A stretch of 64,000 bases of DNA, taken from the NCBI GenBank assembly GCA_907165135.1, contig OU015570.1, forward strand, positions 372,001-436,000. Direction: 5' to 3'. Under the pieces are notes generated by a model. The model saw only the letters and a program-made list of their open reading frames with translations. It had not been told where the DNA came from and searched no databases. A program made the translations under genes and the position numbers. Source of the DNA: Oikopleura dioica. Lineage: Eukaryota > Chordata > Appendicularia > Copelata > Oikopleuridae. Positions 51,097 to 61,663 of the stretch are shown here, one piece after another; within the stretch, counting starts at the first letter, position 1, and every line of letters begins with the position of its first letter.

Positions 51097-51604
51097 TTAA
51101 GACGGGATGTGATAATTTGGCCTAAAAGAAGGGTTTTAAAAGCATGAATAACCTTGTACTGCGGTGTGATTTTACGGATGAGAGAGGAAATGGATTTGGC
51201 AATTTTGTTAACGCGTGGTGAAGTAAATTCCAGACTTAGATGAAAACGATGAGTGATATTTGGGTCTTTTAGGGAGTACGAATTTGCGATCTTTGATGGA
51301 TTTAATATTAGATTTGATGAGCTTAGCAGGGTAGTCGTTTGAAACAAATTTCTTAGTAGGAGAGGAAAGTGCACTGTCGAGGTTTTGTGCAGTTGCCATA
51401 CAGTTGTTAGCGCGATAGATTCCTTGTTTTTAGAGAGGCGTGAAACTGATTTGGTGAAGTGTTGTAAAGTGTCGGTTTTGGAATGTTTCTGATACTGTTT
51501 GAGCTCCAGAAATTTAGTGTTTGGATCTAGATAAATAGTCGTATCGAGATAATTAAGAGAATGATTAGAGTCGAATTCAATAGTAAAATTTACGTTTGTA
51601 TCCC
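51097..51604 (-). pseudogene. Penelope-like RT thumb/C-terminal segment, element 2
   Basis: The minus strand reads VEYTWDTNVNFTIEFDSNHS, LNYLDTTIYLDPNTKFLELK and ITHRFHLSLEFTSPRVNKIA, in the position after the catalytic Asp pair. The LDT motif and aromatic pattern resemble the YLDTEF segment of element 1. Cut from the RT core by the element at 51605-52094. Confidence 0.75.
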
Positions 51605-52094
51605 AGGTGTATTCCACTGCATTTAAGAAAACTACTGATTTGATAAACTTGAAAATTATACCCAATACTAATTCCGGGGTGTAGATTTCAAATCTGCTTT
51701 CAAAATTTTCATATCTGTTTTCCATATTGCAGAAAAATCCCATTTTTATATATATTATATTAATATATATATTATATAAAATATCTTTTACTTAGATTTC
51801 TCGACAAAGTAAAGTCAATATTTGAAATCAGCAGTATCAAAAACATATAAAAGCCCTTTTAGTACACGAAATTCTTGATATTGGTTCGGTTTCAATGTGC
51901 AAACACTCAGCGGGAGGGCAATTAGGCCGCATATTATCCGGTGCAGAGGGCGGTCGGTATCCGATAATTCCTTGAAACTTGGCAGACATGCTCCAATAAA
52001 GTGAAGGAACAACCATTATAATTTTCATCTAATTTGGACGATTCGTTCAGAAGTTATTTAGCTGAAAAGTCCTTAAGTGCAGTGGAATACACCT
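51605..52094. mobile_element. 490-bp element with AGGTGTATTCCACTGCA TIRs
   Basis: AGGTGTATTCCACTGCATTTAAG and (inverted) AGGTGTATTCCACTGCACTTAAG bound non-RT sequence between the RT core and thumb. The flanks show no clear duplication, so the boundaries may include RT sequence caught in an inverted duplication. Confidence 0.55.
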
Positions 52095-52097
52095 TCT

Positions 52098-53870
52098 GTC
52101 CCATGCGGTTAAGAAGGTGGTTAATAAGCGGAAGTTCGGACTTTTGATGATGCATATTACATCATCGACGTATCGTCCATAAAATTTGATGTTGTTACAG
52201 GATTTTTCGTGGTCAATAATATCAGTTTCTAAAAATGCATCATGATGCTGGCGATAATGCCGGAAATTTGCGATCTCATTGATACAACGCTGGACTGGCG
52301 ATAGAAGCTGGTTTTTGTACAGAAGGCAGTATAGCTACAGAGCGTTTTAGTAAAAACTTCTTCGAATATGGGCCGAGGAATGATTTTGCATTCAATATCA
52401 TCTCTTGACTCTTTTTCAAAGAGTTTTGCAGGGTTGGAGTAAATGAGGTCGACAATTTTTGGGATGATGCGGTTGAGTGGCACGCTAGGATACATGGATT
52501 TTATATCAAAACTAATGATCCAATCAGTTGCAGGGTTAAATTTAGAACGATGTATCATAATTTTTTCTGAAAATCCTGTGTTGATTTAAAGCTGTATTTT
52601 ATATCTGGTATAATTTTATTCAGGATTTTCGCGAAATAATTCTCAAAACCGGCAGTGAGTGAATTTTGCTAGATACAATGGGGCGCAGTGGATGTCCTGG
52701 TTTGTGCCGCTTCAGGAGGCCATAAGCGGATTTAATGGCGTAATTAGGGCGTATAAGATTGAAGGTGTACTTACTGAGGTAAGGTTCAAGTTTACAAATA
52801 AGGAGGTAGAAAGTTTTCAGATCAATGAAGAGAGGGTAACGGGCGAGTTTAATAAATTGAGAATTATTAATTGTTTGTTAAGTTTAGTATTGTACTCGTC
52901 AGTGTTAATTTGTTGGATGTTTTTACTTTTATCAATATTAATAAACGGACAGAAGGGTAATAACAGTTAACACCCGAAATTCGGTACATTATTTTGTAGC
53001 CGAAATCTTCAAAAATGTACCGAATTTTGGGTTTGCGGGTATTTGTTCCAATTTCACAGCATAATATGAAATTTTTTCATTTTTTCTGTCTTTCACCCTG
53101 TTTAGGAACTGTATATGAATCTTTTAGCAAGGAAAAATGGATAAATAGAGAAAGTTCTCACATAAAAACAAATAACAACATTTTGATCGACTCTTTTTCG
53201 AAAAAAATAATTTATTGGCATTTAAGGATAAATTTATTACAGATTCGTTGACGACTTGACCCTAAACTAAGTCAGGGTTTGAAAAGTGGAGAGCATCGGC
53301 ATGCTTGAGCACAGAATAATGTTCAGTGAACATGCTCAAGGAAATTTTAGCGGCCTATGCTCAACTGTACTCAAGCTCAATTAGATTTCTATCGAGAAAA
53401 GAGGTGACTAATTTTTGCTTGTTGCTCGGCGTGTAGTATTTTTTAACAAGTGAAATTTGAATTTCAAATTCGATTTAATTTCATCAATGGTAAGAGGGTC
53501 AATTTTAACAGATTAAGCGTATTTAGTCCGGTTTTGTGTTAACTGTTCGAGAGAAGTTAGAAGTTTGTATGGGTTCGGGCTTCCACCCAAGGGGAGGTCA
53601 ATGCCTAGTTTGAGCAATTCGGTGAGTTCGGAAGGAAAAGTTACGTTTGTAGTGTTGAAAATAGTAATGGGACAGTGGTGATGAGTGTTTGTAGATAAAA
53701 GAGATTGTAATTAAGGGTTACGTTTTTTATCAAGGGAAAGTTGGTTGCTCGCAATGGTGGAAAAGATGTTGCTTGGTGGTCGAAAAGTCGGAAGGGTTTA
53801 AATTTTGCTGCAGAGAAGAGATTTGATTTTCGAATTTTGTTTGCAGGGTACAATGCAGGATTGTGTGGCT
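52098..53870 (-). pseudogene. Penelope-like reverse transcriptase core, element 2
   Basis: The minus strand shows, in order: NVTFPSELTELLKLGIDLPL (53.65-53.58 kb); YGLLKRHKPGHPLRPIVS (~52.72 kb), the diagnostic finger motif of Penelope-like RTs; WIISFDIKSMYPSVPLNRII (~52.5 kb, first Asp); YRQ...MRSQISGIIASIMM (motif B, degraded) and GRYVDDVICII (~52.17 kb, catalytic DD). At least four frame changes. 53.27-53.45 kb includes ATGCTCAAG-like repeats, possibly another small insertion. Confidence 0.85.
52972..53035. repeat. 62-bp hairpin ACACCCGAAATTCGGTACAT
   Basis: ACACCCGAAATTCGGTACATT at the left is matched by AATGTACCGAATTTTGGGT at the right, with ~22 bases between. A mini foldback inside the RT region. 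Confidence 0.6.
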
Positions 53871-53874
53871 ATTA

Positions 53875-54280
53875 CAGTTTTTTTCCTCTTTTGTGGACCC
53901 CAAGTTTGTGGACATTTTTTCCATTTTAAGGGGACACTTTATAAAAGATGCTGTTCCAAGTTTGTGGACATTTTTTCGCGGAAAGAAATAAAAAAGACAA
54001 TTTGTTTTGTGGCGAGATTAATTCTAGCTAATCAAGATCGAGTTGTTCATTGTTTACGAAAAAAAACAAAATTAAAGGTTGAACTAGAGACAAAGGGGCC
54101 TTTGTCAGTCTTTCAGGAGCATAAATGCAAAGTCTAGAAAACCATTCGGCGTACTCAAATCTCGAAAAAAAATTTTAATCGATTTCGATGGGACATTTTT
54201 TCGGAAGACGTTGCCCAAGTTTGTGGACATTTTTCGAAAATTTTGGGACAAAAAATGTCCACAAAAGAGGAAAAGAACTG
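53875..54280. mobile_element. CAGTT-type MITE, TA-flanked, TGTGGACATTTTTT subfamily
   Basis: TA at 53873-53874 and 54281-54282. Ends CAGTTTTTTTCCTCTTTTGT / CAGTTCTTTTCCTCTTTTGT. Interior TTTGTGGACATTTTTT occurs four times. 406 bp, inserted in the N-terminal RT region of the Penelope-like element. Confidence 0.9.
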
Positions 54281-54619
54281 TATGTCTTTATCAACAATTT
54301 TGAGCCGGTGAGAAAGTTATTGATCGGGTGACCAATTAGTGTGCTGTAGTAGGGATTAAGAGAGATAAGTATAGTTTGGGGGTGTTTTGACTTCGAAACA
54401 TTCGGTTAAAAAGTAAGATGTTGTTCACTTCTGTGAAGTTTCTCTCCAGTTCGGATTGTTTCTTTAGTTTGGAGAAGTGGTCGATTAAAGGTAAACGAGA
54501 GAAGGGATTGAACAGGAGTTACGAACTGAACTGGCAAAAATGCGAGTGAGCCGGTGTGTGAGAAAGAGAGTAAGGTGCGAGTAAAACTAGAAAGAAATAA
54601 TCACGTTTCTGGAGCCTAT

Positions 54620-55590
54620 AGATAGGGTCCACGCTCAAAAATTAGGTACCCCAAATAATGGTCCAATGATTTTCGAAATTATATATGTGATAGAGATGTA
54701 TCGTTGAGGTTTTATATCTCTTTATCCGAGAAAAACATAAAAGGGTTGAGAAATAACAAGGCCCTTAAATTGGCAAAAATCCGAAAATGGTCAAGATGGA
54801 CAATTTTTTTAAATTTAAAAAAAGAAATGTATGTTAATTTAATTGCGTATTTCAAATTTAAAAACTATTTTTTGGAGGATGGCCTAATTAAACAGAAATG
54901 TAAGCGATTTTTTGTCGATTTCGCCCCTTTTCAAAGCAGCGCGGCGCCGATTGCCTCGGGCGCTCCTAGGGTGTCCAAGACAATTTTTAATAATTTTATC
55001 CGCTTTTAAACTGAATTTAATAAAGAACATTTTATTCTCGTTTATATTTTAAAAAGAAAAAAATTTGAAAGTATTACTGAAAATGACATAATAATTTTCA
55101 TTACCTTGGGCTTAATTTGAATTTCTAGTCTTTTTCTCTCGATTTTTTTTTCAAAATTTTCTTTTTTTATAACAAAATCGAGAAAAATAGGATGAGTTTT
55201 GACGATAATATTAAAAAAGAAAAAGAAAAATTAAATTTTTGGCCATTGAAAAACTCAAAAGAAGATGGAAGGTTCATCAAATTCACTGCATTCTTCCGCG
55301 ATTGAGCCAAGCAACAATGGTTGGATCAGTGTTTGAAAAAATGGTCTAAACTAAGATAAGCGAGTGAGCTTGTTGTGGGGAGTATCAGTGATCATAGTTG
55401 GAAAAAACACCAAAAAACCGCGTGCGCGTGCGCGATTTTTCCAAAATCCCAGTGCGCGTGCGTGCGCGTGCGCAATGATTTTCAGAACCTGCGTGCGGGT
55501 GCGTGCGCGCACGTGCGCATTATTTATCGAAGATAACATATTTTTATCAAATCTATATGAGTTAAGAAAAAACAATAATGGAAATTTTAT
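54620..55590. other. TAGGGTCC solo end, AT-rich DNA, and a GTGCGC simple repeat
   Basis: TAGGGTCCACGCTCAAAAATTA at 54624 resembles the ends at 16757 and 62339. 55418-55520 is an alternating GTGCGC/GCGCGT-rich tract that yields spurious Arg/Ala-rich frames on both strands. No gene. Confidence 0.55.
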
Positions 55591-55793
55591 CAGTCTTCCA
55601 GCTCATCCAAAAATTCAAGGACATCATCGTGCTGGGTGAATTGTGTGAGCTCAAGTATTGTTTCGGCCAATATTCTTTTCTTTTTGCCGCTTCGAACATA
55701 GTCTGATGTTTGATTGAAGGTTCTCTCAATATCTGAAGTTCCACAGGGCGCGGCAAGGAGCTTAAGAAAATTGAGCTAAATATAAAGAATATA

Positions 55794-56193
55794 CAGTTGG
55801 TTTCCTTTTTTCCGGACAAATTTTGTCCCCTGGTCTTCGAAAAAATGTCCGGAAAAATGGGTCACCGGATAAAAATGCATGTCCCACCAAGTATACATAA
55901 ATTTTTTCGAGAAACAGACATTTTTCAGTCTAAAAGTCGATTTACCACGGAGTTAAGTGAAAGCTTCTGAGAATTGATTGAAATCTCGCCAACAAGGTCC
56001 ACTTGCGCCCGAAAAGAATTTAATTCAGCCGTCGATTGCCTCTTTTTTCCCAAAAAAAATTATATCATGTCAATAAAATTTGAAAAAAGTCCGGAAAATT
56101 GGACCATGGTCGATTTTGCAGTGTCTCACTCAAAGGCCTTCAAATCTGAAAATTGTCCGGAAAAGTGGACTCCGGAAAATAGGAAACAAACTG
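55794..56193. mobile_element. CAGTT-type MITE, TA-flanked, TTTCCGGAC subfamily, inside the hAT gene
   Basis: TA at 55792-55793 and 56194-56195. Ends CAGTTGGTTTCCTTTTTTCC / CAGTTTGTTTCCTATTTTCC. GTCCGGAAAA-type motifs inside. 400 bp, between the last two transposase exons. A larger relative is at 58972-59557. Confidence 0.9.
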
Positions 56194-56354
56194 TATGCAC
56201 CTTTTTGCCACAAAAGCAAATTGTGGAAATTTTGTTGATATTAATTGATCAGACCAAAAGAGACATTAAATATGATGTGTAGAGAACATGATCTTTTCCA
56301 TAGGCTGCGCCCTTCTGTGTTGTCTGCCATTCTTCATCTGGAAGACTCTCGTAA

Positions 56355-56531
56355 CTGAATATGCGATTTTTTTTTCATCAGTAAAATTTGGAACCCCAAA
56401 AATTGGGACCCCCAAAATTGGGAATCCCAAAATTTGGAACTCTAAAATTGGGAACCAAAAAATATAGAACCCCAAATTTTTTTTGTGGGTTATTCTTGGG
56501 CCCCCCAAATTATAATCGGTTATATTGGGAC
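56355..56531 (-). repeat. intron-like segment of TTGGGGNCCCCAA palindromes
   Basis: About eight TTGG(G)ANCCC(C)AA-type short palindromes in 140 bases. The acceptor ATATTCAG is clear at 56357; the donor (GTCCCA at 56531) is unusual. The same motif occurs in the introns at 57009-57051 (43 nt, TTGGGATTCCCAA) and 57460-57594 (135 nt, TTGGGGACCCCAA, TTGGGGCCCCCAA). Confidence 0.75.
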
Positions 56532-58046
56532 CCTTAAAAATCATTCTCCAATGTATAACCTTTGCATTTCCCGTTCAATATCGGATAGTGAAGGACTATC
56601 CGTAGTGGAAGTAGTCGACTGAGAAGATTGGCTTGACTTTCTCTGTAAATCATTATCAATCAGTTTTGTGGACCGGAACTGGAATTTTAATTTGTGGTTC
56701 TCCCCGATTCAAGTCGATTCTCATAATAAACGCTTTCGGTCGCTCACGATACGTATTCTCACGGCATTTATTCTGAATCATCGTGACTTGTTCGTTGAAG
56801 AACGGGTCCTTCGATTTTTCTAAATGTTTCCAAAAGAAACTCAGCGAAACCGACTGCCTTATCGGGTGAAGGTACACAGCTGCCAAATTAACATCTAGAA
56901 GTCGCGTAGGGTCAGTTTTCGTAACAATCGAACCATCGAGCATAAACGCGCCAAACAAAATAGCTGATAGTTTGCTGTATGCAGCGTGAGATAGTTTTTT
57001 TAGGATAAACTGAAATTAAGTGTTCAATTTTTTTGGGATTCCCAAGAATTACCTTTTAATCAATCTCCTTGCTGTCAATTTTTTCCGTCACTTGAGTCAA
57101 AAATTTCGTTGTCAGACTAAAAGCATGAATCTGGTCGACAACTGATGCATCCGATTTTTGAAGGGCTTTGTTTTTGACCATGATCTCCCGACTGATGAGA
57201 TATTTTGATTCCAAGTAGTTCCAACTGGGCATCGATTTGGGAATCAGATATTTTCTTGGGTTTCCCACACTTGATATTCTGTTGAGAGTATTTTTCCATA
57301 CTAGTGCAGTGACGATGTTGTTCCATGTTTCAATGCTGCGTCCCTTGTCATCGGTTTAACGGCGACTTTTTGAAACTCGACAAATGAATCTTCGTAAGAC
57401 TTATCGAGGTTGAAATGCAGATTCGCATACTCTATGAAACAATCTGCTATTCGGTTGTAACTGAAAAAAATATTTTTTTGGGAGTCCCAAAAATACTGAT
57501 CAAAAAAAAATATTCATTTGGGGGCCCCAATTATATCATTCAATATAATATTTTTGGGGTCCCCAAATATATTAATCAATTAATAAATGATTACCTGTGA
57601 ATACCACACAAAATGACGATATCAGAAAGCAAATTTGCGACTCGTTTCTCGCTAGCATCGACTGAGCAGGCGATTGAGAAGATCTTATTATAGGGAACAC
57701 CAAAATGCTCAAGCCGATTTCGAGCATTGTCTGCAACTTGTTCGCTATAATCATCTCCTGGTTTGAGATCGAAGCAATCCAATCCTCCAAGGAAATTGAC
57801 TTTTGTTCCATTTCTTCTTATGACGTTAAGTTATAATCCGTGCGCACTTGAGGAATAATTTGACACAGTGTCGAATACTGCTTTACTGTCAATTTGTACT
57901 GTCAGCAAGTTTCGATCAAGAATCATGTTCATATTCGATCGAATTCGTTCAATTGTTTTAATTGATGCATCTTCAATTTCCTTTCGTACGTAGTATTTGC
58001 TCGGTATAAGACCGGACAGACACGGATAAAATCCGTACACGGACAT

Positions 58047-58300
58047 GTCCGTTTAGAACCCTGTGCATTACCGATTGGTGATAAAGACGAGCGTTTCCCC
58101 AATTTGAAATTTCTATGATCATATGATATGATAAGGGACTATCACGGGAGCGCGAGGGCCCAATTTTTGCTTTCCCAACTACCCGAAATTGCCATCCATT
58201 TTTCTTGATTTTTCAGACAATTTATGTCTTACCTGCTGATTCCAAATTTGATCGAAAAATTGAAAAAGAAAATATTGAATATTATGAAAAACCCTTCTCC
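58047..58300. other. non-coding
   Basis: No motif recognised. The transposase N-terminus (a BED zinc finger would be expected) is not visible here, so it is missing or decayed. Confidence 0.4.
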
Positions 58301-58304
58301 TTAA

Positions 58305-58910
58305 GGGATCCCCCCCGTTTTGGCCATTTTCAATTGGAAATTCAGCCGATTTGGGCTGATGAATTTGGGCGTATAATACCTCTACGGATAGCTCAGGTGC
58401 TATCCGCTATTCTCTAGTACAGAGAAGTTTTTTGCTCAAGGCAAACCTACCACTAGGAGGGGCCAAAGATTGAAATTTTCGAAAAAACGCCATTTTAGGC
58501 CATTTTTGAATCGAAATTCAGCCAAATTGGGCTTAGATAGACGCAATCTGAAATAAGATACTGATAGAATAGAGCCTAATCTACAATCTCTAGTTTAATT
58601 AGCTCTCTAGCGCCAATATATGGCCTAAAATTCTAGTGCGGTCATCATATTCTTTCTCCTTGCATTCTAAGCTATCGATAGACCCTTTATTCGTCTGTTT
58701 TCGTTGACATTGAAGAATAGAAAAAAATTGCAATTTTCACGCTAAGTACAATTTATATGCATTTTTACGACTTTCGAGGGCCAGAATTCCGGGTGAAGAT
58801 GTTCGTAAAGGGGAAGTATAATACATCAAAATGATCCTCAGAACATGGGGAATCTAAATATGCTATAAAGAGACCCCTGATAAAGAGTTGAAAAAACAGG
58901 GGGGGATCCC
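58305..58910. mobile_element. TTAA-flanked MITE, family GGGATCCCCCC
   Basis: TTAA at 58301-58304 and 58911-58914. Ends GGGATCCCCCCCGTTTT / GGGATCCCCCCCTGTTTT. Internal direct repeats GGCCATTTT(CAAT/TGAA)...GAAATTCAGCC. 606 bp. Confidence 0.88.
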
Positions 58911-58971
58911 TTAATCTCTCAAAAATAAATTTACTCGGTTCTCCTTGTCGGCCACAATTATCAGATAAGTA

Positions 58972-59557
58972 CAGTTGGTTTCCAAATTTCCGGAGTCCAA
59001 ATTTCCGGACATTTTTCAGATTTTAAGGCATCTTAGTGGGAGTCGACCATTGTCCAAATTTCCGGACTTTTTCAAAATTGTATTGATTATATGTTGGCTC
59101 TCGAATAACTGCTAAAACTTGAACACGGTTCTAGCGTAGGGAAAAACTGGTATATTTGTAGTGCTCCGTAGAGCGAGCGAGAACGAAGTGTGTAAAAGTG
59201 GCAGCGCGCTCCGCATAAATACGTTGCGGGAGGAAAACATGAAAACAAGATAGAATCAGGATCGGCTTTTTCGTGAACCACGACACCGATCATTTTCTCT
59301 AAAAAAGGAATCAATTTACGATTTAATTAACTTCTTTTTGGGCGCAAGCTGAGCTTGTTCGCGAGGTTGAAGAAGAATAGTAAAAACTTAGGGTCATTAA
59401 GTGGTTTTTCTTTCATAATCTCTTTGTATTTACTCTGTAGCAATGCTTTTTAAGAATACTTGGTGGGACATAAAACTTTTTCCGGTGACCCAAATTTCCG
59501 GACATTTTTTTTGGAAACCAGGGGACAAAATTAGTCCGGAAATAAGGAAACCAACTG
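58972..59557. mobile_element. CAGTT-type MITE, TA-flanked, TTTCCGGAC subfamily (586 bp)
   Basis: TA at 58970-58971 and 59558-59559. Ends CAGTTGGTTTCCAAATTTCC / CAGTTGGTTTCCTTATTTCC. Repeated AAATTTCCGGAC(A/T)TTTTT. The ~190-bp extra interior holds GC-rich GTGCTCCGTAGAGCGAGCGA and GCAGCGCGCTCCGCATAAAT, again resembling the GC cores of other elements. Confidence 0.9.
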
Positions 59558-59559
59558 TA

Positions 59560-60970
59560 AGTAAGATAAGTGACGGCGCGCTAGTGCTTTACACGCTGCG
59601 CGGGGAGCCCGAAAAGCATTAGCGCGCGCAGTACTCTCAGTGGGTGCTTGCTTTGACCCAGTACACGGGAAGTTAAGAGTTGTCTTAAGCTTGTCTTCCG
59701 CAGCATTTTCCGATCAAAAGATTTTTATCATCAGAATCAGCTGAAAATCCGTACTTATAAGGAAATTTTTATGAAAATCGAAGGGCAGTCGTTTTCTCGT
59801 GAAAGTCCCTAGATATGATTTATATCCTTCAAGATTTATTAGATTAACGGAACAATCTGAGACTAAGGTTAATTCTATTTTAAAGCGTTATAAGGCGATC
59901 TTTCAAGAAGGGGTATATATAATATAACTCAAAAATAAATTTCTGATTCCTAGAACATGAAATCGGCGAGGCGCCGCTGCCCGTTGAGCGCCCCGCCGTG
60001 ACTTTTTCAGAGACCCATCAAATCTGAACGAAGAAAGTTTTTAACATTTTTTGCTTTGTGATCATCGCTCACGATTCTTTTCGAATTTTTTAAAATTAAA
60101 GCAAAGGCTCTAATGATCAGAAAGCATAAAAAGTATGAAGCAAATTTTCTCCGTCTAGATTTGACTGGTCTCTTAAAAAAACGGGTTTTTCACTAGCGCA
60201 ATACGAATTTTTTCGTATCATTATTTTTAAAATCAGTAGGGAGAAAAAGTGAAGCTATTGATATCCTCATCAAAAATGATCCAATTTTTATCAGGCCTAC
60301 GCTCGCGTTGTCTTCAAATTTTGCTTATATGATAAGTTATCATTGATAAACCTGACCTGTCAGCGGGCGTGTATGAGCGCGGGACGAATCGTACATTCGA
60401 ATCCCCCGTTCCGCCAACTTTGAGGTCGAAAAACTTTTGGGCTTAGCTATCATCGAGGTTAGGTATTAATTATGAAGCCTGTATCTTAGTGAACAATCTC
60501 TAGTATAGAAAAATAATTTGAAAAGGGGAATCACCTCCAAAAATAGCTCTGAAGACATTGATAGTGGCAAAAACAGTTTTCGGCCATTTCAAATTCGAAA
60601 TACTTTTTCGCTTCTATATTTTTCCCAAATTTTATTTTTCTAACTTACTTGATACGGTATGTTATATACCGTATGTATGATACTTCATCTTCAATCTCTG
60701 GTACGGGAGGTAGAAATTACCAAGGAATGTAGAATTTTTCTTAACAAAAACTATTCCTTCTGATTTCTCCAATTTTTATGACTTTCTATGCTCTCTAGCA
60801 CCAATTAGTGATAAGATATCTCATCTAATTCCGTAAACTTTCAAAAGTCGAAAATTTCGCGAATTTCTTCAAAGTAATTTTTTATTGAAATGAGCCATTT
60901 TCAAAGCTTTCTCGTCGCTCATCATGTCACGTTCCCTCCTTGACATAATATATCATATATATTATTATAT
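59560..60970. repeat. decayed GGGTAAAACATG-family copy and non-coding DNA
   Basis: 59958-60180 (ACATGAAATCGGCGAGGCGC, CGCCCCGCCGTGAC, CATCAAATCTGAACGAAGAA) is a diverged version of the arm at 35883-36060. 59575-59635 is GC-rich (GGCGCGCTAGTGCTTTACAC). CATTCGAATCCCCCGTTCCG at ~60399 looks like a tRNA T-arm but no cloverleaf fits. No gene. Confidence 0.5.
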
Positions 60971-60974
60971 GATA

Positions 60975-61373
60975 CAGTTAATTATGGAATTTTCGGACAT
61001 TTTTTGTCGCAAGATTTTCGCAAAAATGTCCAAAAATTTGATACACGCGGCCAAAAAAATGTCCCATCCAAATCGCTTAAAAAATTTTTTGAGGATAATC
61101 TCCATCATTCTTTGTTAAATCCTTCTTCTGAAGACAAAAAATGATTTAGGGGTACGAGATCAACCTTCAATCTTATCTTTCTCAAAGAAATAGTAAGATT
61201 TTTAATAAGAAAAACGTCATATGATATCTGGCAAAAAAACAGAAAATTTAATAATTAGGCGCAGATAATGTCCAAAAATTTGATACGGGCACTTTTGAAA
61301 AGTGTCCCAAGAAAACCCCTTAAAATAGCAAAAATGTCCAAAAATTTGATGTCCAAAAATTCCATAAAAACTG
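60975..61373. mobile_element. CAGTT-type MITE, TA-flanked (399 bp)
   Basis: TA at 60973-60974 and 61374-61375. Ends CAGTTAATTATGGAATTTTC / CAGTTTTTATGGAATTTTTG, with TTTTTGGACAT repeats. Close relative of 14222-14618, in inverse orientation. Confidence 0.9.
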
Positions 61374-61604
61374 TATATGAAAATGAATTATATATATGAA
61401 AATGATCGTCAGAGTACGGAGAATTTGAAAATATATAAATCGAAAGCTCTCGATGAAAATTTCCAAATCGGGAGGGCATCCGGGATGCCGCATCCCGATC
61501 GGATTCTTCAGATTCTAAGGAATAAAAACTCCTCAATGACCCTTTAGCTATCTTAACGTTTTCACCGTCAAAAACCACTGTAAAGTTAAAAATCTATAGG
61601 AATC

Positions 61605-61663
61605 ACTTATAGGCTTATAAGTTATAGCCTATAAGTTATAGCCTATAACTTATAGGCTATAAG
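61605..61663. repeat. tandem palindromic TATAAGTTATAGCC tract
   Basis: ATAGGCTTATAAGTTATAGC and further units of CCTATAAGTTATAG/CTATAACTTATAGG. It provides repeated TATAAG sequence; the last one (GCTATAAG) is the target duplication of the element that follows. Confidence 0.8.

Larger units (their letters stand above)
49558..54615 (-). mobile_element. Penelope-like retroelement 2, minus strand, with at least four insertions
   Basis: Direct repeats of ~85 bp flank it: GACTGGCAAAAATGCGAGTG, AGCCGGTGTGTGAGAA(G/A) and GGTGCGAGTAAA at ~49560-49645 and ~54530-54612. Going along the minus strand: N-terminal RT segments (54.5-53.3 kb), RT core (52.75-52.1 kb), thumb (51.6-51.1 kb), GIY-YIG (50.04-49.69 kb). 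Insertions are at 53875-54280, 51605-52094, 50360-51096 and 50048-50335. Confidence 0.85.
55593..58046 (-). pseudogene. hAT transposase, multi-exon, with frame disruptions
   Basis: Minus-strand exons, 5' to 3': 58046-57595 (SVYGFYPCLSGLIPSKYYVR; DDYSEQVADNARNRLEHFGV; SVDASEKRVANLLSDIVILC); 57459-57052 (IADCFIEYANLHFNLDK; ETWNNIVTALVWKNTLNRIS, the (R)W.....L block; SWNYLESKYLISREIMVKNK); 57008-56532 (FGAFMLDGSIVTKTDPTRLL; DVNLAAVYLHPIRQSVSLSF, a DP..K-like region; serine-rich tail); 56354-56200 (YESLPDEEWQTTQKGAAYGK); 55790-55593 (LNFLKLLAAPCGTSDIERTF ... LEFLDELED stop). The last is the hAT dimerisation domain (LL..P..S...ER.FS-like). Introns are 43-177 nt. The frame shift before DDKGRSIETW sits at an AAA run. 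No intact ends were found around it. Confidence 0.8.

Noticed and set aside
52659-52970. 103-codon plus-strand ORF with a hydrophobic end
   Set aside because: Antisense of the YGLLKRHKPGHPLRP region of the reverse transcriptase.
55351-55639. Arg/Ala-rich ORFs on both strands
   Set aside because: They are translations of the GTGCGC simple repeat.
60355-60425. tRNA-like 3' end (CATTCGAATCCCCCGTTCCGCCA)
   Set aside because: The T-arm does not close properly and no D-arm or anticodon arm with a matching acceptor stem can be drawn upstream. It may be a tRNA-derived repeat at most.
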